A DNA stretch of 35,130 nucleotides from contig JASGMM010000018.1 in the NCBI GenBank assembly GCA_030156435.1, positions 1 through 35,130 on the forward strand. Reading direction: 5' to 3'. The notes below the pieces were generated by a model, which made no database searches, was not told the DNA's origin, and saw only the letters and a program-made list of their open reading frames with translations. The DNA is from Clostridiales bacterium (GTDB lineage: Bacteria; Bacillota; Clostridia; Mahellales; Mahellaceae). Both the position numbers and the translations under genes were made by a program. Shown here in pieces: positions 22,909 through 31,310 of the stretch. Every line of letters begins with the position of its first letter. Within the stretch, counting starts at the first letter, position 1.

Positions 22909-24381
22909 TTGTACTATCCAGACAGACGAGATTTTTGCGAGATGGCAGCTCAATACGATGTAGTGCCGGTATGGGCTGAATTCATGGCTGATACCATAAC
23001 GCCCATATCCATATTCTCACGCTTTGCTGACAGGCATGGCAGCTTTCTGCTCGAAAGCGTTGAAGGTGGAACGAAATGGGGACGCTATTCTTTCATAGGT
23101 ATCAATCCATCGGCATCATTCGAATTCAAAAATGGTTTGCTTAAAACTGATGCTGGTCAAGTGCTGTGCTCCGATCCCATAGCCTATATGAAGGATTGGA
23201 TGCACCGGCGCCGCTGTCCGCAGATAAAAGATTTACCGCGTTTTTCGGGTGGATGCGCTGGTTATTTTGCCTATGATATCGTAAGGGTGCTCGAACCATT
23301 GCCCGATATGCCTGAAGATGACCTTGAACTGCCCGATGCGCACTTCGTGTTGTGCGATGACCTCATAGTATATGACCATTTAAGACAAAGGATCATCATA
23401 ATAGTTAATGTTAATGTTGAACATGAAAGCGATGCCGCTTATGAGCGAGCCATAGGCAAAATAAAGTTAATGTACGACGAGATAATGTCGCAGCAAGCAT
23501 CTGCGGCCGTCGAACTGCATAAAAACACAGAGAATATATCGCCTATAAGCAATGTATCCCGACAGGAATATGTAGAATGGGTTGAAAGGGCCAAGCAATA
23601 TATACTCGACGGTGATATATTTCAAGTGGTGCTGTCACAGCGATACGAAACGGTGACTGATGCTCATCCATTCGACGTATACAGGGCGCTGAGGACGCTG
23701 AATCCATCACCATATATGTATTATTTTAATTTTGGATATTACCGGATAGCCGGTTCATCGCCGGAGTCGTTAGTCAGGGTGGAGGATGGTATTGTGGAGA
23801 CCTGTCCTATAGCAGGAACCCGCCCGCGCGGCGATACACCTGAACAGGATGTTGAACTGGAAAACGAGCTGCTCAATGACGAGAAGGAGAGAGCCGAACA
23901 TATCATGCTTGTGGATCTCGGCCGCAACGATATAGGCAAGGTGGCTGAATACGGCAGCGTGAGGGTTGAAAACATCATGCATATAGAAAAATATTCCCAC
24001 GTTATGCATCTGGTAACCAATGTTAAAGGCAGGCTCAAGGGTGATAATGACGCCTTCGATGCGCTGGCTGCGTGTTTGCCGGCGGGCACGGTCAGCGGTG
24101 CTCCAAAAGTTAGAGCCATGCAGATAATAGACGAAATGGAGCAGGTGCGCCGCGGGCCATATGCAGGAGCCATAGGGTATATAGGTTATAATGGTAATAT
24201 GGATGTGTGTATAACCATAAGGACGGCTATATTCGTAGGCGAGAAGGTATATGTTCAGGCAGGGGCAGGTATAGTGGCCGATTCGGTGCCTGAGCGCGAA
24301 TATGTGGAAACAGGTAATAAGGCCAAAGCCTTGCTACAGGCTATAGCATCAGTCGAGAAGAGAGGAGTTTTGATGAGATGA
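22909..24381 (+). CDS. trpE: Anthranilate synthase component I
   Basis: It converts chorismate, with ammonia from the glutamine-amidotransferase partner, to anthranilate, the first step of tryptophan synthesis. At 490 aa it shows the feedback-inhibition motif LLES at residues 47-50, and the C-terminal chorismate-binding signatures FQVVLSQRYE, IAGSSPESLVRV, CPIAGTRPRG and DLGRNDIGKV. PAGTVSGAPKVRAMQIIDE and YVQAGAGIVADSVPE follow. I chose TTG 22909 (7 nt after AAGGAGAG) because the product then starts like other TrpE proteins (YYPDRRDF). The SD can fold into CUCUC/GAGAG (22885-22889 and 22897-22901). trpG does not follow. The 3' end overlaps trpD by 4 bp. Confidence 0.97.
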   Translation: MYYPDRRDFCEMAAQYDVVPVWAEFMADTITPISIFSRFADRHGSFLLESVEGGTKWGRYSFIGINPSASFEFKNGLLKTDAGQVLCSDPIAYMKDWMHRRRCPQIKDLPRFSGGCAGYFAYDIVRVLEPLPDMPEDDLELPDAHFVLCDDLIVYDHLRQRIIIIVNVNVEHESDAAYERAIGKIKLMYDEIMSQQASAAVELHKNTENISPISNVSRQEYVEWVERAKQYILDGDIFQVVLSQRYETVTDAHPFDVYRALRTLNPSPYMYYFNFGYYRIAGSSPESLVRVEDGIVETCPIAGTRPRGDTPEQDVELENELLNDEKERAEHIMLVDLGRNDIGKVAEYGSVRVENIMHIEKYSHVMHLVTNVKGRLKGDNDAFDALAACLPAGTVSGAPKVRAMQIIDEMEQVRRGPYAGAIGYIGYNGNMDVCITIRTAIFVGEKVYVQAGAGIVADSVPEREYVETGNKAKALLQAIASVEKRGVLMR

Positions 24382-25415
24382 TAAAGGAAGCTATCGATAT
24401 GTTGGTGAAGGGACAGGACTTGTCGCTGGAACAAGCCATGCAATGCGTTGATATGATAATGAGCGGTCAAGCGACGCAGGCTCAGATAGGCGCGTTTTTA
24501 GCGGCTATGAGCCTCAAAGGCGAAACGGTGGATGAAATAACAGGTGCGGCGTTGGCCATGCGCAGCAAAGCCCAAAGGCTGGAACTTGATATGTATTGCG
24601 TGGACACATGCGGTACAGGCGGAGATAAGGCCGAGACGTTCAATATATCGACGGCTGCGGCTTTTGTTGCTGCAGCGGCCGGCGTGCCGGTGGCCAAACA
24701 CGGTAACCGTTCGGTATCCAGCCGATGCGGCAGCGCCGATGTGCTCGAAGCATTGGGTATAATAACCGATATGCCGCCGTCTTACACAGCCCAATGCATA
24801 AAAGAGGTGGGTATAGGTTTCATGTTCGCACCGGTATACCATACAGCTATGAAGCATGCTGCCGGCCCAAGAAAGGAACTCGGCATCAGAACTATATTCA
24901 ATATTTTAGGTCCTCTGACCAATCCAGCGGGTACCAAAGGGCAAGTGTTGGGGGTTTACGATGGGGCGATGGTGCGGCCGATAGCACAAGTGTTGGCTAA
25001 ACTCGGTACCGACAGGGCTATGGTGGTTCATGGTACAGACGGGTTGGATGAGATAACGGTAGCAGGAGAGACCATGGTTGCTGAAATAAATGGCGAGAGT
25101 ATCGCTGAATATACCATAGCGCCCGAGCACTTTGGACTGGAAAGAGCAACAAAGGAGGCATTAAAGGGCGGAGATCCACAGCACAATGCTGCTATAATAA
25201 GATCGGTATTCAATGGACAAAAAGGTGCTTACCGCGATGCCGTCATTTTAAATAGTGCCGCTGCAATATATGTTGGCAAAAAGGCGGAGACATTGGAAGA
25301 GGCCGTGAATTTAGCGCAAAAGCTCATCGATGACGGCAGTGCCGGCGCAAAGCTGAGCCAGCTTATTGAATTTTGTAACCGCTACGATAAACAACGGCAA
25401 CAAGCAATGGTATGA
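24378..25415 (+). CDS. trpD: Anthranilate phosphoribosyltransferase
   Basis: It transfers phosphoribose from PRPP to anthranilate, the second step of the pathway. The 345-aa length is standard. Signature segments are DTCGTGGDKAETFNISTAAA (PRPP-binding glycine loop), VAKHGNRSVSSRCGSADVLE, FMFAPVYHTAMKHAAGPRKE and GIRTIFNILGPLTNP. It is a stand-alone TrpD with no fused TrpG domain. The ATG overlaps the trpE stop by 4 bp and GAGGAG lies upstream, so translation is coupled. Confidence 0.97.
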   Translation: MIKEAIDMLVKGQDLSLEQAMQCVDMIMSGQATQAQIGAFLAAMSLKGETVDEITGAALAMRSKAQRLELDMYCVDTCGTGGDKAETFNISTAAAFVAAAAGVPVAKHGNRSVSSRCGSADVLEALGIITDMPPSYTAQCIKEVGIGFMFAPVYHTAMKHAAGPRKELGIRTIFNILGPLTNPAGTKGQVLGVYDGAMVRPIAQVLAKLGTDRAMVVHGTDGLDEITVAGETMVAEINGESIAEYTIAPEHFGLERATKEALKGGDPQHNAAIIRSVFNGQKGAYRDAVILNSAAAIYVGKKAETLEEAVNLAQKLIDDGSAGAKLSQLIEFCNRYDKQRQQAMV

Positions 25416-25423
25416 GGTGAATT

Positions 25424-26233
25424 ATGATATTAGAAGACATTGTGGCGGCCAAAGTTATACAATTGCAAATGGAAAAACAACATATATCGCTGGATGGCAT
25501 GAAATATATGCTCAAAAATATGCCGTCCTATAGGAGATACAGTTTCAAAGAAGCTTTAAAAAGGAAAGACGGTCTCTCCATAATAGCTGAGGTAAAAAAA
25601 GCCTCGCCATCCAAGGGTGTTATAGCTGCTGAATTCGATGCGCTGGAAACAGCAAAGGCGTACCAAGTAGGGGGTGCTGACGCCATATCAGTTTTGACCG
25701 AAAGGCGTTTCTTTGAAGGCAGTGATCAATATCTAAGCATGATAAAAAGCCAGGTTGCCATACCTGTACTGCGCAAGGATTTCATAATAGATGTATGGCA
25801 GATATATCAGTCGCGTCTTCTGGGTGCCGATGCTATATTGCTTATTTCAGCTATACTTGATAAAACGTTGCTCAAAAAGTTCTGCATTATAGCCGATATG
25901 CTGGGTATGGATTGCCTTGTTGAGGTTCATAATGAAATGGAGCTTGAAGCAGCGTTGGAGGCCGGGGCCTCTATAATAGGCATAAACAATCGCAACCTCA
26001 ATGATTTCAGTGTAGACCTTTCCACTACTCAAAGGCTTATGAAAGGTATACCGTCCGATAAAATAGTGGTAGCCGAAAGCGGCATACGAGATGCGGATGA
26101 TGTCCGTTATATGGCATCCCTGGGCGTTGATGCGTTGCTGATAGGGGAAACGCTTATGCGCTCCGATTGCCCGGGAAATACCATAAAGCAATTCAAAAAG
26201 GCCGCGGGAGGTTTAGTGGAAAAATATGGTTAA
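25424..26233 (+). CDS. trpC: Indole-3-glycerol phosphate synthase
   Basis: It closes the ring of carboxyphenylamino-deoxyribulose phosphate to indole-3-glycerol phosphate. This 269-aa TIM barrel carries IIAEVKKASPSKGVI (catalytic lysine and phosphate loop), VLRKDFIIDVWQIYQSR, LVEVHNEMELEAAL, IIGINNRNLNDFSVD and VVAESGIRDADDV. It is monofunctional; trpF is separate. ATG 25424 follows GAGGTGA, 8 bp after trpD. It overlaps trpF by 8 bp. Confidence 0.97.
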   Translation: MILEDIVAAKVIQLQMEKQHISLDGMKYMLKNMPSYRRYSFKEALKRKDGLSIIAEVKKASPSKGVIAAEFDALETAKAYQVGGADAISVLTERRFFEGSDQYLSMIKSQVAIPVLRKDFIIDVWQIYQSRLLGADAILLISAILDKTLLKKFCIIADMLGMDCLVEVHNEMELEAALEAGASIIGINNRNLNDFSVDLSTTQRLMKGIPSDKIVVAESGIRDADDVRYMASLGVDALLIGETLMRSDCPGNTIKQFKKAAGGLVEKYG

Positions 26234-26837
26234 AATAAAGATATGTGGCTTGACCGGCGAACGGGATACAACGGCGGTGAACTTATATAAGCCGGATTAT
26301 GTGGGCTTGATATTTGCCCCAGATAGCCGTAGATGTCTTACAATAAAGCGTGCGGCTGAGATTTGTGATATGCTGAATAGCGGTATAAAGCGCGTCGGCG
26401 TATTCGCCGATCAGAGCATGGGCTTTATAAATGAAGCCATACAAAGTTGCAAACTCGACGTTGTGCAGCTTCACGGCAGCGAAGCGCCGAATTTCTGCAG
26501 CAAATTTACAGGCGTAGAGGTGTGGAAAGCGATAAGAGTCAGGGGCCGCAATGACCTCAAAGGTTTGGATGCATGGCCTGTGGATGCTCTATTGCTGGAT
26601 GGGTCGATGCCGGGCAGCGGCCATGCCTTCGATTGGAATTTATTGCACGATATAAGGGTCAAGGGCCGTATAATACTGGCCGGCGGGCTAAATCCATATA
26701 ATGTAAAGATGGCTATAACCACAGCTCGACCCTATGGGGTAGACGTCAGCAGTGGCGTAGAGATCGACGGCTGCAAAGATGCGGATAAAATACGGGAGTT
26801 TATAGAAACAGTGAGGGGGATGGAGGATAATGAATAA
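26226..26837 (+). CDS. trpF: Phosphoribosylanthranilate isomerase
   Basis: It performs the Amadori rearrangement of phosphoribosylanthranilate. This 203-aa TIM barrel has the catalytic cysteine in VKIKICGLT, then [19 protein letters not shown], a catalytic aspartate in [25 protein letters not shown] and GVDVSSGVE. Both flanks overlap neighbours by exactly 8 bp (trpC and trpB), a pattern repeated at trpB/trpA. Confidence 0.97.
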   Translation: MVKIKICGLTGERDTTAVNLYKPDYVGLIFAPDSRRCLTIKRAAEICDMLNSGIKRVGVFADQSMGFINEAIQSCKLDVVQLHGSEAPNFCSKFTGVEVWKAIRVRGRNDLKGLDAWPVDALLLDGSMPGSGHAFDWNLLHDIRVKGRIILAGGLNPYNVKMAITTARPYGVDVSSGVEIDGCKDADKIREFIETVRGMEDNE

Positions 26838-28014
26838 AGGACGTTTTGGGCGTTTTGGCGGGCAATATGTGCCCGAGACGCTTATGAATGCGCTGGACGA
26901 ACTGGAGAGGGCATATAACGAAGCCATGGCCGACAATTCATTCATGGAAGAATTAGGTTATTATTTGGATAAATATGTAGGTAGGCCGACACCGTTGTAT
27001 TTTGCTAAGCGGCTTACAGAATACCTGGGTGGTGGCAGGGTATATCTTAAACGCGAAGACTTGAACCATACAGGCGCGCACAAGATAAACAATGCATTGG
27101 GCCAGGGGCTATTGGCCAAGCGCATGGGTAAGAAGAGACTGACGGCTGAAACCGGAGCCGGCCAGCATGGTGTGGCTGCAGCTACGGCGGCAGCGCTTTT
27201 GGGCATGGAGTGCGATGTGTTTATGGGGCGCGAGGATATGGAACGGCAGGCCCTGAACGTATTTCGCATGGAATTGCTAGGGGCAAGGGTGGTACCTGTA
27301 ACCTCCGGTACGGCTACATTAAAGGATGCTACCAATGAAGCCATACGCGATTGGGTATCCAATGTGGAGCATACGCATTATATCATAGGCTCTGTGGTAG
27401 GACCACATCCATATCCGACCATGGTACGCGATTTTCAGCGTATTATAGGCGATGAAACCAGGCAGCAGATAATACAAGCCGAAGAGCGTCTGCCCGATCA
27501 TATTATAGCCTGTGTAGGCGGCGGTAGCAATTCCATGGGTATATTTTATCCGTTTGTAAGCGATGATGCAGTCAAGTTATATGGTGTAGAAGCAGCCGGC
27601 CTGGGCCTCGATACCGATAAACATGCGGCTACTATAAGCAAGGGCAACGTGGGGGTGTTGCATGGCATGATGACGTACTTATTACAGGATAAATACGGTC
27701 AGATACAGCCAGTTTATTCTATATCCGCCGGCTTGGATTATCCTGGAGTGGGCCCGGAACATGCATACCTGCATGATATCGGACGTGTGCATTATACTTC
27801 TGTCACCGATAATGAAGCAATCGAGGCTTTCGAGATGTTGTCTCGCCTAGAGGGCATAATCCCTGCTCTGGAGAGCGCTCATGCGGTGGCGTATGCAGCG
27901 AAGCTGATACCTCAGATATCAAAGGACGATATCATAGTGATAAATATATCGGGCAGAGGGGATAAAGACGTACAATCCATTGCCAAATTAAAGGGGGTAA
28001 ACATCGATGAATAG
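26830..28014 (+). CDS. trpB: Tryptophan synthase beta chain
   Basis: This PLP enzyme joins indole and serine to give tryptophan. At 394 aa it is the TrpB1 type, with [16 protein letters not shown] at the start and the PLP lysine K85 in [24 protein letters not shown], the phosphate-binding [10 protein letters not shown], and a C-terminal [10 protein letters not shown] complete the family pattern. It pairs with TrpA in an alpha2beta2 complex. The gene overlaps trpF and trpA by 8 bp each. Confidence 0.98.
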   Translation: MNKGRFGRFGGQYVPETLMNALDELERAYNEAMADNSFMEELGYYLDKYVGRPTPLYFAKRLTEYLGGGRVYLKREDLNHTGAHKINNALGQGLLAKRMGKKRLTAETGAGQHGVAAATAAALLGMECDVFMGREDMERQALNVFRMELLGARVVPVTSGTATLKDATNEAIRDWVSNVEHTHYIIGSVVGPHPYPTMVRDFQRIIGDETRQQIIQAEERLPDHIIACVGGGSNSMGIFYPFVSDDAVKLYGVEAAGLGLDTDKHAATISKGNVGVLHGMMTYLLQDKYGQIQPVYSISAGLDYPGVGPEHAYLHDIGRVHYTSVTDNEAIEAFEMLSRLEGIIPALESAHAVAYAAKLIPQISKDDIIVINISGRGDKDVQSIAKLKGVNIDE

Positions 28015-28819
28015 GATAGATGAGCGGTTTGATGAGCTGAAACGGCATGGAAAAAAAGCGCTGATACCATTTATCACAGCTGGGGATCCTGATGTGGAGT
28101 ATACGATGAATACCGTCAGGGCTTTGGAATCAGCTGGCGCCGATATAATAGAGCTTGGCATACCGTATTCCGACCCATTGGCCGATGGGCCGGTGATCCA
28201 GGCATCATCGCAGCGCGCCTTAAAAGGGGGGATGAACCTAGACATAGCATTCGATATGGTGCAAAATCTTCGTATAAATACTTCCATTCCTTTAGTGTTT
28301 TTGATATACTATAATTGTATATATCAATATGGGTTGGAGAAATTCGTTGAACAATGCGGCAAGGCAGGCGTGGATGGCGCGATAGTACCCGATCTGCCTT
28401 ATGAAGAGCGACAGGTGTTGAAACCACTTTTGGATGATGCGCCAGTATACTTTATATCCATGGTGGCGCCGACGTCAGCGCAGCGCATAAAGGAAATAGC
28501 CTCGAGTGCCAAGGGCTTTTTGTACTGTGTATCATCGCTGGGGGTTACGGGCGAGAGACAGGCTTTCGACAGCAACATAGACGCCTTTATGGAAAAGGTA
28601 AATCTATATAGCGCGGTACCCACAGCCCTAGGCTTTGGCATATCCGAGCCGCAACACATGCGCCGCTTGGGTCATTTGGCCGACGGCCTCATAGTGGGTA
28701 GCGCATTGGTGCGGCGGATAGAACAAAAAGCCTCCGATCGAGATATATATGAATTTATGAGGGGATTGAGGCTGGCTCTCGATGAATGTATGGAACAGAC
28801 TATGGGAAATAATAGTTGA
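28007..28819 (+). CDS. trpA: Tryptophan synthase alpha chain
   Basis: It cleaves indole-3-glycerol phosphate to indole, which is channelled to TrpB. This 270-aa TIM barrel has catalytic E49 in [11 protein letters not shown] and D60 in [41 protein letters not shown] and [12 protein letters not shown] are also present. It is the last recognised biosynthetic gene of the operon; a membrane-protein gene starts inside its 3' end. Confidence 0.98.
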   Translation: MNRIDERFDELKRHGKKALIPFITAGDPDVEYTMNTVRALESAGADIIELGIPYSDPLADGPVIQASSQRALKGGMNLDIAFDMVQNLRINTSIPLVFLIYYNCIYQYGLEKFVEQCGKAGVDGAIVPDLPYEERQVLKPLLDDAPVYFISMVAPTSAQRIKEIASSAKGFLYCVSSLGVTGERQAFDSNIDAFMEKVNLYSAVPTALGFGISEPQHMRRLGHLADGLIVGSALVRRIEQKASDRDIYEFMRGLRLALDECMEQTMGNNS

Positions 28820-29285
28820 GATATTTACGCCGGTCAGCGGCCATTGGCTGCGCGAGGGATTGCGCTTGATGGCCGCTAGCTGCGCTTATTTGCTTGTGGC
28901 GGCTGTTGTGTGGGAGGCTGTATATAAATTGGTGACAGCCCTTCAGACATTGTACATACCTATACCGCAGCCGGTGGGACTATTACTGCTGCTGCTTGGC
29001 ATACCTTATTTTGTAATATGGTTTATCTTTGGTAAAAAATTCGGTTCTCATCTAGATGCTAAACCGTTCTTATATGGTTTATTGATAGGCATTATAGGTA
29101 TTATACCTGATACTGCCTATGTTATATATGTATACATGCAGTTGATGAAATACAGCTATGCGACCGAACTTGAACGCATATCGATTATTATCTTGAGCGT
29201 GTTTTGCATAATCCTCCCTATTATGTCCATGTTGGGTACAGTAGATGGATTTAACGATGCTAAAAAAACATCCCACCATATTTGA
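28782..29285 (+). CDS. Small membrane protein of unknown function
   Basis: A 167-aa hydrophobic protein with about four membrane helices: residues near 27-50, 60-80, 95-118 and 135-155. It has a short polar N-terminus ([15 protein letters not shown]) and a C-terminal tail DGFNDAKKTSHHI. The ATG at 28782 lies 38 bp inside the end of trpA, so it is probably translated with the trp operon. I do not recognise the family. A link to tryptophan or aromatic transport is possible only by position. No terminator is evident before the next promoter. Confidence 0.65.
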   Translation: MNVWNRLWEIIVEIFTPVSGHWLREGLRLMAASCAYLLVAAVVWEAVYKLVTALQTLYIPIPQPVGLLLLLLGIPYFVIWFIFGKKFGSHLDAKPFLYGLLIGIIGIIPDTAYVIYVYMQLMKYSYATELERISIIILSVFCIILPIMSMLGTVDGFNDAKKTSHHI

Positions 29286-29310
29286 TTTTACATATCCGTA
29301 GTAGTATAAT
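29282..29310 (+). promoter_or_regulatory. Sigma-A promoter of the ABC export cluster
   Basis: TTGATT (29282-29287) and a perfect TATAAT (29305-29310) are spaced by 17 bp. The -35 overlaps the stop codon of the preceding membrane-protein gene. Confidence 0.75.
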
Positions 29311-29370
29311 TATTCCTAGTAATTAAACTCTTTATATATGGCAAGGGGGAAGGTGGGGAAAATTACTGCT

Positions 29371-30072
29371 ATGGAACCCGTTATAAAAACTGTTTCTGTT
29401 AAGAGGGTGTTCAAATCCGGAGGGGAGAACGTGTATGCCTTAAATGATGTTTCCATTTCTGTTATGCCTGGTACCTTTGTCGCACTTCGCGGACGCTCCG
29501 GTTCTGGCAAAACCACACTCATGAATATACTGGGTGCATTGGATAGGCCTACCGACGGGCAAGTGTTTTTCGAAGGGGCGGAAATAGGCAAGCTTCCCGA
29601 AAATCAAAGAGACGAATTGCGAAGGCATAAATTGGGGTTTGTCTTTCAAGCATCAGCCCTTATACCATTGATGTCTGCTTATGAAAATGTGGAGTTCAGC
29701 CTCAGAATAGCCGGAGTGCCGACCGCTCAAAGGCGCAAGAGGGCTGAGGAGGTATTGGCACTGGTCGGTTTATCCAAACGAATGAAACACAGGCCGATGG
29801 AGATGTCTGGTGGAGAACAACAAAGAGTCGCTATAGCCAGAGCGATGGCTCATAATCCCAGTGTCATATTGGCCGATGAACCTACAGCACAATTGGATAG
29901 CCGTATGGGATTGCAGATAATGAAATTATTCAGGGATCTGGTAGATAAAGAGGGTATAACGATCGTAATGGCTACCCATGATCCCATAATTATGGAGGTG
30001 GCAGATCATGTTTATACCTTGGAAGACGGCAAGGTTGTGGATGAACAAGAGCAACAAAGCAAAGCGCTTTAA
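29371..30072 (+). CDS. ABC transporter ATP-binding protein (MacB/LolD type)
   Basis: A 233-aa ATPase that should drive the FtsX-type permease encoded downstream, a mechanotransmission-type system. Motifs are Walker A GRSGSGKTT, FVFQASALIPLMSAYENVEF (Q-loop), signature SGGEQQRVAIARAM, Walker B VILADEPTAQLD, and ATHDPIIMEVADHVYTLEDG (H-loop). These fit the MacB/LolD/FtsE group. I prefer ATG 29371, preceded by AGGTGGGG at a somewhat long 12 nt. The in-frame ATG at 29338 would add 11 unusual residues and has no SD, so the start is uncertain. It overlaps the membrane-fusion gene by 32 bp. Confidence 0.9.
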   Translation: MEPVIKTVSVKRVFKSGGENVYALNDVSISVMPGTFVALRGRSGSGKTTLMNILGALDRPTDGQVFFEGAEIGKLPENQRDELRRHKLGFVFQASALIPLMSAYENVEFSLRIAGVPTAQRRKRAEEVLALVGLSKRMKHRPMEMSGGEQQRVAIARAMAHNPSVILADEPTAQLDSRMGLQIMKLFRDLVDKEGITIVMATHDPIIMEVADHVYTLEDGKVVDEQEQQSKAL

Positions 30073-31297
30073 AGGGATACTTATTTCATCAGCATTGATA
30101 TTTATGAGCGTGTTATCCGGGTGTGCCATGTTTCCGGAAGAAGAAGAGGTACTGGCTCCTCCGCTTGTTAAGCCAAAACAGGAAGAATACAAATTGGCAG
30201 AGGTTAAGAGGGGCGATATAGTAAACAGGGTAAAGAGCATCGGTACGCTGGTATCATCCAAAGATTATCCTCTTTATTTTGAAGCAGGTGGGCGTCTGGA
30301 TACTATAGCTGTCCAAAGCGGGGATAAAGTAAAAAAAGGACAGGTATTAGCACAATTGGATATAGGTGACTTGGGCACTCAGATAGAATTGGCCAGAATA
30401 AATTTACGCAATGCTCAGATAGAACTTAACAAGGCAAATGATAATCTGAAAGCAGCCAAAGCTGCTCAAAGCTCAGCCCCAGCTCAATTAAATCAGGCTA
30501 AAGCGAATTTAGAGGCTGCCAAGAAAGCGATGGCGGCCGCAGAAGCTGCTGCAAATGCTCAGGATGCTCCTGTCAGCGCCTTGGTAGATGTAATCACAGC
30601 AAAGGAAGCTCTTACAGCGGCTGAGCAAGCCGTCAATAATGCTCAAGCGGCTGTAAATCAAGCCTCTGATAATGCCAAAAACGCTCAATACAATGTGGAA
30701 CAACGCCAAATCGATTTAAAAGCTGCGCAGATCAGGCTGGATGCGTTACTAGGCCAAATGTCTAATTCTCAATTAAAATCACCCATAGACGGTGTCGTGG
30801 TATTTATCGATATGAATATAAAAAAGGGTGACGTGGTGCAACCATTTCAAACACTGGTGCAAGTAGCTGATCCAAGTGATCTCCAGCTAAGTTACGATGC
30901 CGGCCTCCTTAATGATCCCATGCTTATAAGGCCTGACATGAAGGTGCAGATAACTATACGCAATAAAAAGCTTACGGGGAAAGTGATTTCATGCCCATAC
31001 AGTATGCCTGCCGACGTGGATCCCAAAAATAAAAACCAGGTTATCATAAAGGCCGACAATCTTCCTAAAGAAGCGAAGCTAGGCGATAGCGCAGATATAG
31101 AAATAGTGCTCCAACAGAAATCCAATACGCTTATAGTACCGCGCCAGGCAGTGCGCAGCTACATGGGGAGAGAATACGTACAGATATTGGATGGCAGTAG
31201 CAAAAAAGAGATAGATGTAAAGACGGGCATAAAATCTCCTACAGAAGTAGAGATAGTGTCAGGTTTAAAAGAAGGCCAAAAGGTCATATTGAGGTAA
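30041..31297 (+). CDS. Membrane-fusion (HlyD/MacA-family) lipoprotein subunit
   Basis: A 418-aa periplasmic-adaptor-like protein; in a Gram-positive cell it would sit on the outer membrane face. The signal peptide (NKAKRFKGILISSALIFMSV) ends in a lipobox LSGC. A biotinyl-lipoyl-like half (GGRLDTIAVQSGDKVKKGQV) precedes an Ala/Gln/Asn-rich alpha-helical hairpin at about residues 120-240 (coiled coil). After it come the other lipoyl half (SPIDGVVVFIDMNIKKGD), a beta-barrel and a C-terminal VEIVSGLKEGQKVIL. I chose ATG 30041; ATG 30008 has a better SD-like GGAGGTGG, but its first codons are a shadow of the ATPase gene. It likely works with the 968-aa permease. Confidence 0.88.
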   Translation: MNKSNKAKRFKGILISSALIFMSVLSGCAMFPEEEEVLAPPLVKPKQEEYKLAEVKRGDIVNRVKSIGTLVSSKDYPLYFEAGGRLDTIAVQSGDKVKKGQVLAQLDIGDLGTQIELARINLRNAQIELNKANDNLKAAKAAQSSAPAQLNQAKANLEAAKKAMAAAEAAANAQDAPVSALVDVITAKEALTAAEQAVNNAQAAVNQASDNAKNAQYNVEQRQIDLKAAQIRLDALLGQMSNSQLKSPIDGVVVFIDMNIKKGDVVQPFQTLVQVADPSDLQLSYDAGLLNDPMLIRPDMKVQITIRNKKLTGKVISCPYSMPADVDPKNKNQVIIKADNLPKEAKLGDSADIEIVLQQKSNTLIVPRQAVRSYMGREYVQILDGSSKKEIDVKTGIKSPTEVEIVSGLKEGQKVILR

Positions 31298-31310
31298 GGA
31301 GGGCGGCTTA

